Positions 15,675 through 26,000 of a DNA stretch of 64,000 nucleotides are shown here, piece after piece. Positions within the stretch are counted from its first letter, which is position 1; each line of letters starts with the position of its first letter. Source of the stretch: an uncultured Alistipes sp. (lineage in GTDB: Bacteria > Bacteroidota > Bacteroidia > Bacteroidales > UBA932); the NCBI GenBank assembly GCA_902388455.1, contig CABMPD010000009.1:38506-102505 (forward strand), written 5' to 3'. The translations under genes were made by a program, and so were the position numbers. Under the pieces are notes generated by a model, which did no database searches, had not been told where the DNA came from, and was given only the letters and a program-made list of their open reading frames with translations.

Positions 15675-16976
15675 TTAATTGCTTCCACCTACAAAATCCA
15701 AAGACTCCAGGCTGAAACTGAAAGGCACTGAACTTCCTGTCCATGTACTGCCGCCGTCAGACGTATAGAATATGGAGCCTGTCGCGCCGCTTTGGGACTG
15801 GACGGCAAACGCCCCTCTGGTCCAGTCTCGGAGAAAAGCCACAGAAACTATACTGCCGCCTGAAAACTCCGCACTGGCCGGACGCAGATCCGTATATGTC
15901 TGAAAACCGTCATCGGTTCTCAGCAATTGTCCTCCGGCACCCGAGGCCCAGAGCTGAGTGTTGTCTAATGCATCCAACGAGATAAGGTCCAGACCGGTAG
16001 ACTGCATCCGTACCCAGGAACTGCCTTTGTCCAAAGATGTAAGGACTCCGGCAGTACCGCTGCAGGTCATATAAAGCACCGGCCCGGGGACGGCACAGAT
16101 ATCCGAAGGTATCCCGTCCGCAGCAGTCACATCTACTGAAATCCATGTTCTGCCGCCGTCAGATGAATACTCCACCACAGCACCTCCGGCAAGGCTCCTG
16201 CCGCAGCACCAGACATTTTTCCCGTCAAGCACAGCCACCCCAGAGTAACCCAGGGTCCTGTCTGAATCACGGCACACACTCCACGAGCTGCCGCCGTTTG
16301 TGGTTTTCAGCACGATGCTTGTATCCGAAGCTACAGCCCATGCCGTATCTCCGTCAAAAGCAGTGACTGCCGCTATAGAGACGGGCCGGAGACCTGATAC
16401 AGAACCTCCTTGATTGCTCCAGGACGACCCTCCGTCGTCTGTTCTGAGTATCACACTGTTTCTGCGCACAGTATCCGCTTCTCCTACTATCCAGCACACA
16501 CGGTCGCTAACGGCACATACATCCGTCAACCTCACACAAGGGACCGTAGAGGGAGAGCCCTGGCGCACCCACGAAGCTCCAGCATTGACGGTATAGAGTA
16601 TGGCTCCGTAATCGCTGTCCACAGCTCCAACAGCCCAGCCGGCAGTGATTATCTCCAGCCGGACATCACAGCGGGCAGTACCTCCGTTCGGAATATCCAC
16701 CAACTCCATAACGCTGTAATATCCGTTCAGGACAAAACGCACTCCCTGCGTTCCGTCAGGCAATACATCCAGCACATATCCTCCCGAGGGATCCGTCAGC
16801 ACAGCAGAGTCCCCGTAAAAAACAGACACACCTGCCAAAGCTTTCCCGTCCGGTCCGGTAACTGTTCCCTCAAGTCTTCCATAACCGGCCACAGGCTTGT
16901 GACAGCCTGCCAGGACAGCGGCGGCAGCAAACAACGCAAATACTGCAATTATATTTACACGATAACTTTTCATCAC
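15675..16976 (-). CDS. Lipoprotein with carboxypeptidase-regulatory domain and Asp-box beta-propeller
   Basis: 433 residues (or 432 from the second Met). A lipoprotein signal ends at AVLAGC (Cys about 25). Residues about 30-105 form a carboxypeptidase-regulatory-like beta-sandwich (GRLEGTVTGPDGKALAGVSVFYG). The rest carries seven Asp-box/BNR-type turns (e.g. RTDDGGSSW, KTTNGGSSW, YSSDGGRTW, YTSDGGSTW), as in seven-bladed Ycf48- or sialidase-like propellers. No sialidase arginine triad or catalytic residues were recognised, so it is more likely a binding protein. It is last in the GH31-GH84-GH20-MFS operon, 2 nt after the transporter, and may bind glycans at the surface. Confidence 0.82.
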   Translation of the reverse strand: MMKSYRVNIIAVFALFAAAAVLAGCHKPVAGYGRLEGTVTGPDGKALAGVSVFYGDSAVLTDPSGGYVLDVLPDGTQGVRFVLNGYYSVMELVDIPNGGTARCDVRLEIITAGWAVGAVDSDYGAILYTVNAGASWVRQGSPSTVPCVRLTDVCAVSDRVCWIVGEADTVRRNSVILRTDDGGSSWSNQGGSVSGLRPVSIAAVTAFDGDTAWAVASDTSIVLKTTNGGSSWSVCRDSDRTLGYSGVAVLDGKNVWCCGRSLAGGAVVEYSSDGGRTWISVDVTAADGIPSDICAVPGPVLYMTCSGTAGVLTSLDKGSSWVRMQSTGLDLISLDALDNTQLWASGAGGQLLRTDDGFQTYTDLRPASAEFSGGSIVSVAFLRDWTRGAFAVQSQSGATGSIFYTSDGGSTWTGSSVPFSFSLESLDFVGGSN

Positions 16977-16978
16977 AT

Positions 16979-18289
16979 TCAGGCTTCTTTGGGCCGCTGG
17001 TATTTATAGCGGAACAAAATCGCAAACAAGACTGCGACCACGAGGGCGTATGCTGCGAACAGCCACCAGGCGTGACTCCAGCCGGCGACAACAGCATGCC
17101 AGTCTATGACCCCGTCGGCTCCCGGCACACGGTGCGAGTTGACAAGGGCATTGACCACAGACTGGGCTCCGATGGTGCCGGCAGCCGCTCCGATGCCGTT
17201 GGTCATCAGCATGAACAGTCCCTGAGCGCTTGAACGTATCGACTTGTCGGTGGTCTCGTTGACAAAGAGCGAGCCGGAGATATTGAAGAAATCGAAGGCC
17301 ACTCCGTAGACTATCATCGACAGGATGATAAGCCACACCCCGCTGCCGGGATTGCCCACGGCGAAGAATCCGAAACGGAGCACCCAGGCCAGCATCGCTA
17401 TGAGCATCACGTTCTTGATGCCGTATCTCTTCAGAAAGAAAGGTATCAGCAGGATACACAGGGTCTCGGAAATCTGGGAGAGGGATATCAGCATGTTGGA
17501 GTGCTCCACTCCGAATGTACCCTGGTACTCGGCCAGATTGCCGAAGTCGGCCAGGAAAGGATTGGCGAAGCCGTTGGTAATCTGCAGAGCCACTCCAAGG
17601 AGCATCGAGAAGATGAAGAAAACAGCCATCTTCCTCTGCTTGAAAAGGGTAAAGGCCCTCAGTCCCATGGCGTCCACCAGGGACTTCTTCTCAGACGAAC
17701 GGTTCACAGGACACTCGGGCAGGGTCAGGGTATAGAGAGCCAGCAGGATACTGAGTGCACCCGAAACCACATACTGCATCGAGGTCTCCTGCATGGCAGC
17801 GCCGCGGAAATGCACCAGATCCACGAACCACATCGAGCAGATAAAGCCCACTGTACCCCATACCCTGATCGGCGGGAAATCCTTGACCGGATCCTTCCCG
17901 GCCTTCTCGAGGATGGTGTAGGCCACCGAGTTGGAGATAGCGATGGTAGGCATGAAGAAGGCTATGCTCACGGCATACAGCCCGAAGAGGGTGCCGTACT
18001 GCACCGCCTCGCCGGCAGAGACCCCGTAGATACCCGCACCTATCATGGCTGCTCCTGCCACCAGATGGCAGATACCCAGCAGTCTCTGCGCCGGAATCCA
18101 TTTGTCGGCGATAATACCCATGACAGCGGGCATGAAAATCGACACGATGCCCTGGATGGCGTAGAACATGCCGATTTTCTCCCCGAACCCCACACCGGCC
18201 AGATATCTTCCCTGGCTTGTCAGATAAGCTCCCCAGACAGCAAACTCTAAGAAACTCAGTAATATTAGTCTCAGCTTATATCCTTTCAT
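16979..18289 (-). CDS. MFS transporter, nucleoside:H+ symporter (NHS) family-like
   Basis: 436 residues with 12 predicted membrane segments and the NHS/NupG-like start LRLILLSFLEFAVWGAYLTSQGRYL. A cytoplasmic loop holds the conserved FPPIRVWGTVGFI. NupG-type proteins import nucleosides with protons, but Bacteroidales members often sit in sugar-utilisation operons. Here the gene lies 6 nt after a GH20 and 2 nt before a lipoprotein, downstream of GH84 and GH31 genes, so import of a released sugar such as GlcNAc or GalNAc is a reasonable inference. Confidence 0.85.
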   Translation of the reverse strand: MKGYKLRLILLSFLEFAVWGAYLTSQGRYLAGVGFGEKIGMFYAIQGIVSIFMPAVMGIIADKWIPAQRLLGICHLVAGAAMIGAGIYGVSAGEAVQYGTLFGLYAVSIAFFMPTIAISNSVAYTILEKAGKDPVKDFPPIRVWGTVGFICSMWFVDLVHFRGAAMQETSMQYVVSGALSILLALYTLTLPECPVNRSSEKKSLVDAMGLRAFTLFKQRKMAVFFIFSMLLGVALQITNGFANPFLADFGNLAEYQGTFGVEHSNMLISLSQISETLCILLIPFFLKRYGIKNVMLIAMLAWVLRFGFFAVGNPGSGVWLIILSMIVYGVAFDFFNISGSLFVNETTDKSIRSSAQGLFMLMTNGIGAAAGTIGAQSVVNALVNSHRVPGADGVIDWHAVVAGWSHAWWLFAAYALVVAVLFAILFRYKYQRPKEA

Positions 18290-18295
18290 ACTCCG

Positions 18296-20488
18296 CTATT
18301 TCTCAATACTCAGACCGTGAAGCACAGCTGTATATCCGTCATTGGAATCCGTCATAACCACCCGGACCTGAGTCACCGGTCCGCACGGCTCGAAACTAAG
18401 GGTACCGTGATACAGCTCACCGGCATTGACAGTCTGTCCGTCTGCAGTAGTGTACTCCACGTACGCATCGGTCACATAGAACATCCCGGAAGAAGGAGCA
18501 CCGCTGGTGACAGTGATGCGGCTGCATTCCACGGGAGCCGTCATGGTGTAGGTCAGCACATCTCCCTCCTGCAGCACCCGCTGCGAGTATCCGACTCCGC
18601 CGCGGCGGGCCAGGGCCTTGAGATTGTTCTCGGACAGGGGGAAATTGCTCTCCACGGTCATCTCCGGCTCAATATAGTGATAAAGGTCTATATTGGAGGC
18701 GCCCACTGCTATGCTGCTGAGCCCGTCCCCGAAAAATGTCGCAAAGCGGAATGTCTCGGGACTGTCGGTGACAATAGCTCCGCGGCATACCGGTGAGGAA
18801 GCGACGGGAGCACTGCCGTCCATCGTATAGCGGACTACCGCCGAAGGATGGGGAGGCTGCACCTGAAGCTCCTGACCGTCGAATGTCACCTCGGGCGGTG
18901 CCACCCGGAAGGCGATGCCCATATTGTACAAACGGGAGAAATGCTCCGCGTAGAGCCGCTGCTCGAAGTCCCCGAAGTTCCTGGCATCCTTGTTGCTCCA
19001 GCCCACCTCGGCGAGAGCGCACAGACGGGGGAAGAGCTGGTATTCCATCAGCCTGGGCGGCCAAGCCAGCAGCTCAGCCCACAGACCGGCCTGCACTCCC
19101 ACGATCAGGGCGCTGTCAGCCGGAGCTCCCACCAGGATCTCATCCGGTTCCAGCGAATAGGTCTTCGACAGGGGTACGATACCGGCCCAGCTGTGGCCTC
19201 TCTCGGCAGGAGACTGCTTCATATCGAGGTAGCAGTACTCGCCTATCTGGACGACAGTCCTGTATCCTTTGTCCACAGACATACGTCCGCTCTTTACGCT
19301 CCTCCAGGCATATACCATGGAAGAACTGTCATAACGGGCATCGGAGATGACTATCTCGTCCCATCCGGCCATCTTCTTGCCGAGCTTGTGGATGATGTCC
19401 TCGACCTCGTACACGAACCAGCTGTGAAGTTCCTGGGGACCATCCAGACCATACTTCTTAATCAGAGCCTGGCAGTGAGGACAGTTGTTCCAGGAGGTGT
19501 GATCCACCTCATCGCCTCCGATATGGATATATTCCGAGGGGAAAAGCGCCGCTATCTCCTTGAATATGTTGGTAAGAATCTTATAGTTCTCCATTCTGGC
19601 CACACAGAGGACGTTGTCAGTCTCTCCGTTGGCGCTGATATAGGGCACGTCCACAGGGCAGGCCATCTCCGGGAAGACGCCCACCAAGGAGCGGCTGTGC
19701 CCGGGCAGGTCTATCTCCGGGATAATCTCGATATGGCGCTCGGCAGCGTATTTCACGACCTCGCGTATCTCCTTCTGAGTATAATATCCGCCGTAGCGGT
19801 CATGACCCTGACCGTAGGCGGCCGGACTCACCTCATCATCGCCCCTCCATGCGCCCTTCTCTGTCAGCTGCGGATACTTGCGGATCTCAATCCTCCAGCC
19901 GTTGTCATCGGCCAGATGCCAGTGGAAACGGTTGAGCTTATGGTAGGCCATCCAGTCTATGAGACGGAGCACATGGTCCACATCGTAGAATGTTCTGGAC
20001 ACATCCAGCATCGTACCGCGATAGCCGTACCGGGGAGCATCTTCCACGACCACGGCGTCCAGCTCATAGCGGGTCAGCTCCATATCCGTCTGACCGTACA
20101 CTGCCGGAGGCATCATCTGCAGGAGTGTCTGTACGCCATAAAAGATACCGGCGGCGTCAGATGCCTCGATGACGATCTGTGAGCTGCTGACGGACAAGCG
20201 GTAAGCCTCGGCGGCCATGCCGTCCACTATGTTCAGGGATATTCCGTTGTACACCGGAACGTCCCTCAGGTCAATATCAAATGCAAATACCTTCTCCAAA
20301 TGCCTCAGGAGATAGGCCTGCTCGGACTCCAGTGCGTCCGAAGCACTGATTGAGAGCCCCTTCTCCATCACAAAGACACCTTCTGCAGGGGATACTTTCA
20401 GAGGCTGAGGAACAAGATTGCTGTAAGTCCGGGCCAGCAGGACCGGGGCTGCGGCTATAGCCAGCATGGCGAGGAATATTTTCTTCAT
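18296..20488 (-). CDS. GH20 beta-N-acetylhexosaminidase, secreted
   Basis: Start set at 20488 (MKKIFLAMLAIAAAPVLLA), which begins a signal peptide and follows the GH84 stop by 13 nt; 730 residues. The N-terminal GH20b domain is followed by the catalytic TIM barrel with the substrate-assisted pair Asp326-Glu327 in HIGGDEVDHTSW and the HWHLADDNGWRIE segment. A C-terminal region resembles the chitobiase/CBM-like modules often appended to these enzymes (MDGSAP, then a discoidin-like fold). It removes terminal beta-GlcNAc or beta-GalNAc from host or dietary glycans. Confidence 0.95.
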   Translation of the reverse strand: MKKIFLAMLAIAAAPVLLARTYSNLVPQPLKVSPAEGVFVMEKGLSISASDALESEQAYLLRHLEKVFAFDIDLRDVPVYNGISLNIVDGMAAEAYRLSVSSSQIVIEASDAAGIFYGVQTLLQMMPPAVYGQTDMELTRYELDAVVVEDAPRYGYRGTMLDVSRTFYDVDHVLRLIDWMAYHKLNRFHWHLADDNGWRIEIRKYPQLTEKGAWRGDDEVSPAAYGQGHDRYGGYYTQKEIREVVKYAAERHIEIIPEIDLPGHSRSLVGVFPEMACPVDVPYISANGETDNVLCVARMENYKILTNIFKEIAALFPSEYIHIGGDEVDHTSWNNCPHCQALIKKYGLDGPQELHSWFVYEVEDIIHKLGKKMAGWDEIVISDARYDSSSMVYAWRSVKSGRMSVDKGYRTVVQIGEYCYLDMKQSPAERGHSWAGIVPLSKTYSLEPDEILVGAPADSALIVGVQAGLWAELLAWPPRLMEYQLFPRLCALAEVGWSNKDARNFGDFEQRLYAEHFSRLYNMGIAFRVAPPEVTFDGQELQVQPPHPSAVVRYTMDGSAPVASSPVCRGAIVTDSPETFRFATFFGDGLSSIAVGASNIDLYHYIEPEMTVESNFPLSENNLKALARRGGVGYSQRVLQEGDVLTYTMTAPVECSRITVTSGAPSSGMFYVTDAYVEYTTADGQTVNAGELYHGTLSFEPCGPVTQVRVVMTDSNDGYTAVLHGLSIEK

Positions 20489-20501
20489 AAGTCGACGGGA
20501 G

Positions 20502-23000
20502 TTACATGATTTCAAATATGTCTGCATGTCCCTCTATGCTGACTCTCACGGTGCGTCCGTCAAGCTCAAGAGCACAGTAGGGATTATCGGTAACAGTCTC
20601 GGAGAGGACAGCTCCGTCAGCGGCATACTGCCGGATGAGGAGGGTACCGTGAGGGTCCATCAGAAGCGTGCGGCTGTCGCGGCGGTCTTCCCCGGAAGGA
20701 ATCTCAAAGGACAGGACGCCGTCAAGGGCATAGAAGGAACGGGGATTGCGGTCAAACGAATAAACAGCCTTGGTCATATCCGGAGCTTCCACCCCGAAAC
20801 CGAGGGACTCCGTCCTCTGAGGATTGACACTGAAGGTACGGACAGCACACCAGTTGGTCTTGTCCGACTCGAGCTTGCGCAGACGGACGTAGCGGGCATC
20901 GATGCCGCGCCCCTCCCAGTTGATGATGTACTGGTGGTCAATGGTGTCTATTACAGGATACCAGAGATTGCCGTCCTTGGAGGCCTCGAGTGTGGCCATG
21001 TCGAAATAGTCCACGTCATCCACCGAGTTGCGGCCCTGCAGGATATTGATCTCCCGAAGACCGCGGACTATGCCGAGGTCCACTCCTATCCAGTCCCCTG
21101 TCCTCTGACCGTAGGCCGAGGTATAGAAGGTGGTGGAGTCATCGTCGAACATCAGCTTGCCGCTGACAGTTCCGGAGTTGGGATAAGAGCCTATGGCAGT
21201 ATAGGAGAAGGGGCCGCGGCCGGCTATACGGCGGTAGAAGCCGTCGAGCATGTCGTCCATGGCATTCTCGTAGAAGGGCTGGAGCTTGAGAGTACCTGAC
21301 TTGTGGGCCTCGTACGCATCGCGTTCCTCCTCACTCATGAGATTGTCCACATAGGCGCTCCAGAAGGCAGCATTGTCTCCCCCGCGGTATACATTGATCA
21401 GCTCAAGGGCCTTGCGTCCCCTGGCGCCCAACTTCCCGAACTCCTCCAGCCAGGGATGGAGCTCGCGCATAAGGGCGTCATTGTCGCATTTGCGGGACAT
21501 CTCATCATAGACCCGCTCTATCTTTCCGAACTCCTCTAAAAGAGCGTCGTACTGAGCCTCTGTCCAGTCTCCTTCCACACGGAAGGTCTCTGTCTCCCAG
21601 GATTCCTCACGGCGGTAGCCCGACTCGGTGTCGCAGGAGTGAATGGCAAATGTTCGGTAGGCGCTGTACGCATCATCGCCTGCCAGCCAGGCAAGTCCTC
21701 TCTCCCAGTTGGCCTTGGGGTCATATTCCTTGATATTCCAGGTATAGTCGGCCACGCCGTAGAGGGCCAGCTTGGAGGCCTCAGCATGCTCCATGGGATT
21801 GCTTACAAATCCGCACACATCACTGGATGTCAACCCATTGTCTAAGCCGTAGACCGGTCCCTGCATCACGATGTGACGGCAGTAGTCAGTCACGGGGAAG
21901 TTCCACCAGTAGAGGGCAGGGCGCTGAATCCTCTCTCCCACCCACTTCAGGGTCGAGGGAGTCATGTCGCTGCATACGGCGTCTCCCGTCCAGAACACTC
22001 TCACCGAAGGATCGAGTTCCCGGCCGTAGACCGCCAGACTGCCGCGCTCGGTGGGATTGGCCCAGGAGCGGTTGTAGTCGGTGGGACATATGATCAGCGG
22101 GGCCACGTCGCCCTTGGCCGCAACGAACTCGGCTGTCAGACGGTTGAGCAGCTCCACCTGCTTCATGGGATTGGTGCCCTCTCCGGAAATGTCGTCGAAG
22201 AAGATGGCGAAGGCCCGGACTCCCAAGTCGTACATCATCTCGAACTTGGCGACCAGATTGCCATAGTCCTCCTCGTTCCACTTTATGTCCTGACCGGGAT
22301 GCACAGCCCACACGAAGTCCACGCGGTTGCGCTCACAGGCCCTGACCAGCTCGGCTATGTTGCGGGCCTCGTCCTCGGGATAGGGCTTGCGCCAGTTAGG
22401 TGAGCTGTGATAGGGGTCGTCCTTGGGGCCATAAATATAGGTGTTCATCTTGAAGCGGCCGTAAACATCTATCAGGGACAGACGGGCCTGGTGGGACCAG
22501 GGGGTACCGTAGAAGCCCTCCACCACCCCGCGGGCGGGCAGGTCGGGCCAGTCATTGATCTCAAGACCGCAGGGCAGATTCCTCTCACCTGTCAGCTCTA
22601 CTATCTGGCGGAGAGTCTGGAGGCCATAGAAGGCCCCTCGCTCATCGTATCCCAGGATAGAGACACCGTCCTCAGAGACAGTGAGCAGATAGGCTCCGGA
22701 GAGAGGCTTCACTCCGGCCTTCATGGCCTTCTTGGGGTGGAAGTCCACAGTCAGGCGGATATCTTTCTTATCTCCCTTGTTCAGGAAGTTCACGTCACTC
22801 CCGAACAGTCCGTGCCTGTCCACCACATATACACCGCCCGATATATCCAGCACCGGGCCCTCCGGAGCTATCTCCACCACATGCGGGACAGGGTTGATCT
22901 GACGGTACAGGGCCGTCTGTCTTACAGAGTCACTGCCCCACACGGGAGCGGTCAGGATTGCTGCTGCCACGACGAGTGACAGTCTTCGGAATTTTGTCAT
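20502..23000 (-). CDS. GH84 beta-N-acetylglucosaminidase (hyaluronidase/NagJ/OGA type), secreted
   Basis: 832 residues with a signal peptide (VVAAAILTAPVWG). An N-terminal alpha/beta domain is followed by the TIM barrel starting ARGVVEGFYGTPWSHQAR, the GH84 signature, and the catalytic pair Asp269-Asp270 in AIFFDDISGEG. A helical domain and an F5/8 type C-like C-terminal domain (GDWIGVDLGIVRGLREINI) complete the layout seen in gut Bacteroides and clostridial GH84. It cleaves beta-linked GlcNAc by a substrate-assisted mechanism. It lies 24 nt after the GH31 gene and shares substrates of the N-acetylhexosamine type with the following GH20. Confidence 0.95.
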   Translation of the reverse strand: MTKFRRLSLVVAAAILTAPVWGSDSVRQTALYRQINPVPHVVEIAPEGPVLDISGGVYVVDRHGLFGSDVNFLNKGDKKDIRLTVDFHPKKAMKAGVKPLSGAYLLTVSEDGVSILGYDERGAFYGLQTLRQIVELTGERNLPCGLEINDWPDLPARGVVEGFYGTPWSHQARLSLIDVYGRFKMNTYIYGPKDDPYHSSPNWRKPYPEDEARNIAELVRACERNRVDFVWAVHPGQDIKWNEEDYGNLVAKFEMMYDLGVRAFAIFFDDISGEGTNPMKQVELLNRLTAEFVAAKGDVAPLIICPTDYNRSWANPTERGSLAVYGRELDPSVRVFWTGDAVCSDMTPSTLKWVGERIQRPALYWWNFPVTDYCRHIVMQGPVYGLDNGLTSSDVCGFVSNPMEHAEASKLALYGVADYTWNIKEYDPKANWERGLAWLAGDDAYSAYRTFAIHSCDTESGYRREESWETETFRVEGDWTEAQYDALLEEFGKIERVYDEMSRKCDNDALMRELHPWLEEFGKLGARGRKALELINVYRGGDNAAFWSAYVDNLMSEEERDAYEAHKSGTLKLQPFYENAMDDMLDGFYRRIAGRGPFSYTAIGSYPNSGTVSGKLMFDDDSTTFYTSAYGQRTGDWIGVDLGIVRGLREINILQGRNSVDDVDYFDMATLEASKDGNLWYPVIDTIDHQYIINWEGRGIDARYVRLRKLESDKTNWCAVRTFSVNPQRTESLGFGVEAPDMTKAVYSFDRNPRSFYALDGVLSFEIPSGEDRRDSRTLLMDPHGTLLIRQYAADGAVLSETVTDNPYCALELDGRTVRVSIEGHADIFEIM

Positions 23001-23024
23001 ATAGTTCGATTTTGTATTTGTTTT

Positions 23025-26000
23025 CTACTTTTTCACTTCTACATACTCATATTCGAGAGCCGGGCTGACCACTACGGCATCCACTGCCTCAGGGATATCC
23101 GCACCGCCGCGCAGCACCTTGAAGCTTACGCGGAACAGCAGGCCGTCTCCGGATACGAGAGGCTTCTCACCCAAGTTGACAAAGGTCGGATAGACCGCCT
23201 TCGTACCGTCAGTGTGCAGACGGTCGCGGGTAAGGTTCTCCATCTGCTGCAGGCCGGAGGCCTCCACACCGGCAAATTCCAATGCCGAGGCATCGTAGGG
23301 AAGGGCTATGCTCAGGGCATTGACCGTCTTGAGCGAATCTCCGTAGAATGACAGGGTCAGGGTATCGCCGGCTTTAAGAGGCTTGTCCTGCACCTCCACA
23401 CGCAGACCGCCGCAGAGAGTGTCACCGGCGCTCTTATGGTACTCGCGCATCCAGTACTCGGTGCTGATTCCACCGTCGAGACGCACTGCCACTGCTGAGA
23501 TGTCGTAGGCGTCTATGAGGCCGTTGCCGTCCAGATCACCTACCGACACATAGTCGAAATCGCTGTCAGAGCTGCGCAGACCGGTGTAGTTCATGTAGGA
23601 GGTCAGGTCGTTCTCGTCTACCTTGCCGTCCTTGTTGATGTCGCCGGGGATGACAGTCTCCGTTCCGGGCACCTTGAAGACGTAGATCTCGCGGCCCGAG
23701 CCGTAGTTGTTCACCGCGTCGGATACAGCTATACGGATGTAGCGGGCTCTCGGGCCCCCGTCGAAGGTGAAGACCTTGGTCTGGCCGTCACGCTCCCACT
23801 CGAAGGCTCCGGCGGGAGTCCAGTCCTTGCCGTTCACGCTGTAGAAGACCTCACCCTTGAGCAGGACACCGTTGCCGGCATCTAAGCGGGGCAGGTACTC
23901 GAAGCGGTCGATATTGTTGATGCCCTGGAGGTCGAGGGTAAGCTCGAATGGCAGGGCCTTGGCCTGATACTTCGTATGCCAGGTGTCGCCGCTCTCGGCC
24001 CAGTCGAAGAGCCTCCATACCTCGAAGCCCTCCTGAGAGGGGAAGGAGCAGGATCCTACGATACCGCGGATGGCCCATTCTAAAGGATTGCCCTCGGTGG
24101 TGCAGCTGTAGTCGGTCCAGTCCGAGGCCCCGGTCAGGTTGACTGCCCTCAGACGGAAGCTGTAGTCAGTCTCGGGCTGCAGGTCCGCAAATGTCAGGTA
24201 AGTGTTCCGGATGCCGGTATGCAGCAGGCCGTCGAACTCTATCTCATAGTAGTCGGCCAGCTCCTGAGGCTCCCACGCGAGGGTGGCAGCGTAAGGCTCC
24301 ACCGTACTCTTGTCCGTCAGGATTACAGGCGCCGTCAGTTCTCCGCTGCAGATGCGGCTGTCGTCTGCCGGTGCATACTCATAGCCGTCGATGATGAGCA
24401 CTACATCGTTCTGAGTGATGTCGCAGGCTGGGATAGAGACGGTCAGCACAGGATTTTTCCTCAGGTCCATCTTCTCGAATTCACTGCCGGGAGTGGCGAA
24501 GCGGTTGAGCTGAGGTGCCGCGTCATAGCTGTACTCCGCATTGACCTTCTTTCCGCCTACCTTCACGGTAACTTTCCTGGGCTCGGCCGTAATATTGACC
24601 CTCACCTGAGTGCTCTGATCCTTGACGAAGCCGTCGAAGCTGCCCTCGGCCGGATGAATGGTGAGAATGTACCTGCTGCCGGACAGAGAGGCGTCGATCC
24701 TTGTGGTGACGCTCTCTCCCGCGAGATAGCTCATCGTCCTGCCGTCATCGTCATACACATGGGTATGGTACTCGCCCTCTGCGGGCCAGCACTCGAAGAT
24801 ACGCTCGGAGGGGTCGATCTGAGAGGGATTGTTGTTGGGACGTACCATCGGAATGACGGCGCCCTGACGCACGAACACGGGAAGCTTCCACAGCGGTGCG
24901 GGGAAATTCTCCATGATGCGTCCTCCCTCATAGACTGCTCCGGTAAAATAATCCACCCACCTTCCCTCGGGGAGGTAGATGCCGTCGCGGATGTCATTGC
25001 CGAGAGTATCGGCCTGGGTATCCTGATAGACGGGAGCTACGAGGAAATCAGGGCCGAAGAGGTACTGGTAGCGGGTCGCGGGGGTATAGGTGTAGTCGTT
25101 GGGATAGTCCAGGAACATGGCCCTCATCAGGGGCTTGCCGTCCACTGCGGCGCGGGACCATGTGTAGGCGTAGGGCAGCAGCTCGGACTTGAGCTTGAGG
25201 TACATGCGGTTGATGGATGCGGCAGGCTCGCCCAGGGCATGGGGATATTTCTCGTTGGAGCCCCAGCCGTCCATGTTGAGCTGCATGATGGAGAAGGTCT
25301 TCCACTGGAAGTCGCGGGTATTGATTACCGCATCGGCTCCGCCGAAGATACCGTCCATGTCGGAGCAGATGTTGGGCTGACCGGCCAGACCGGAGCCGAT
25401 GTAGGTCGGGATGTGGAAGCGGATGTACTCCCAGTCGCCGCCGGTCTGGTCCCCGGACCATACTCCAGCATATCGCTGGGTACCGGCCCAGCCGTCGAGG
25501 GTGATGATGAAGGGACGGGCGTCATCACCGTAGTAGGGCATGATGCCGGCCACATCGGCTATACCGTTGAGACCGAAGGAGTAGCCCCAGCCGACCCAGG
25601 CCACGTCTGTCTTGAGCACGCGGACTCCGGCGTCACGGACCTCCTTGACGATATCCCTCTGCAGCAGGGCCTCGATACCCTCCTTGGGATGCAGGTCGGA
25701 CTGAGTCCAGAGACCTATCTCGACGCCCTTCGAGCGGGCATAGTCACCGAACGATTTCAGGTTCAGGATATTGCTGTCGAGCGTGGAAGTCTGGCCGTAG
25801 CCGGCTCCGTAGCCGTCGTTGGGCAGAATCCAGCCCAGGGGCATGTCGTGAGCCTCGTAGCGGTCTACCACAGCGCGGGCCGAGAACTGGTAGTTGTCCT
25901 TCTCACCGTTTAGCGACTCCCTGATGCCTCCGTTGTCCTTCTGGCTTTCCTTATACCGCTTGCCGTCCTCGAAAGGCACGGTGCGGGGACCGTCGGCCTC

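Noticed and set aside
15675..16976. Sialidase, because of Asp boxes
   Set aside because: No arginine triad, Tyr/Glu pair or FRIP motif; the repeats fit a Ycf48-like propeller.
18848..20182. Plus-strand open frame of 444 codons opposite the GH20 gene
   Set aside because: Antisense shadow of a gene with intact catalytic residues.
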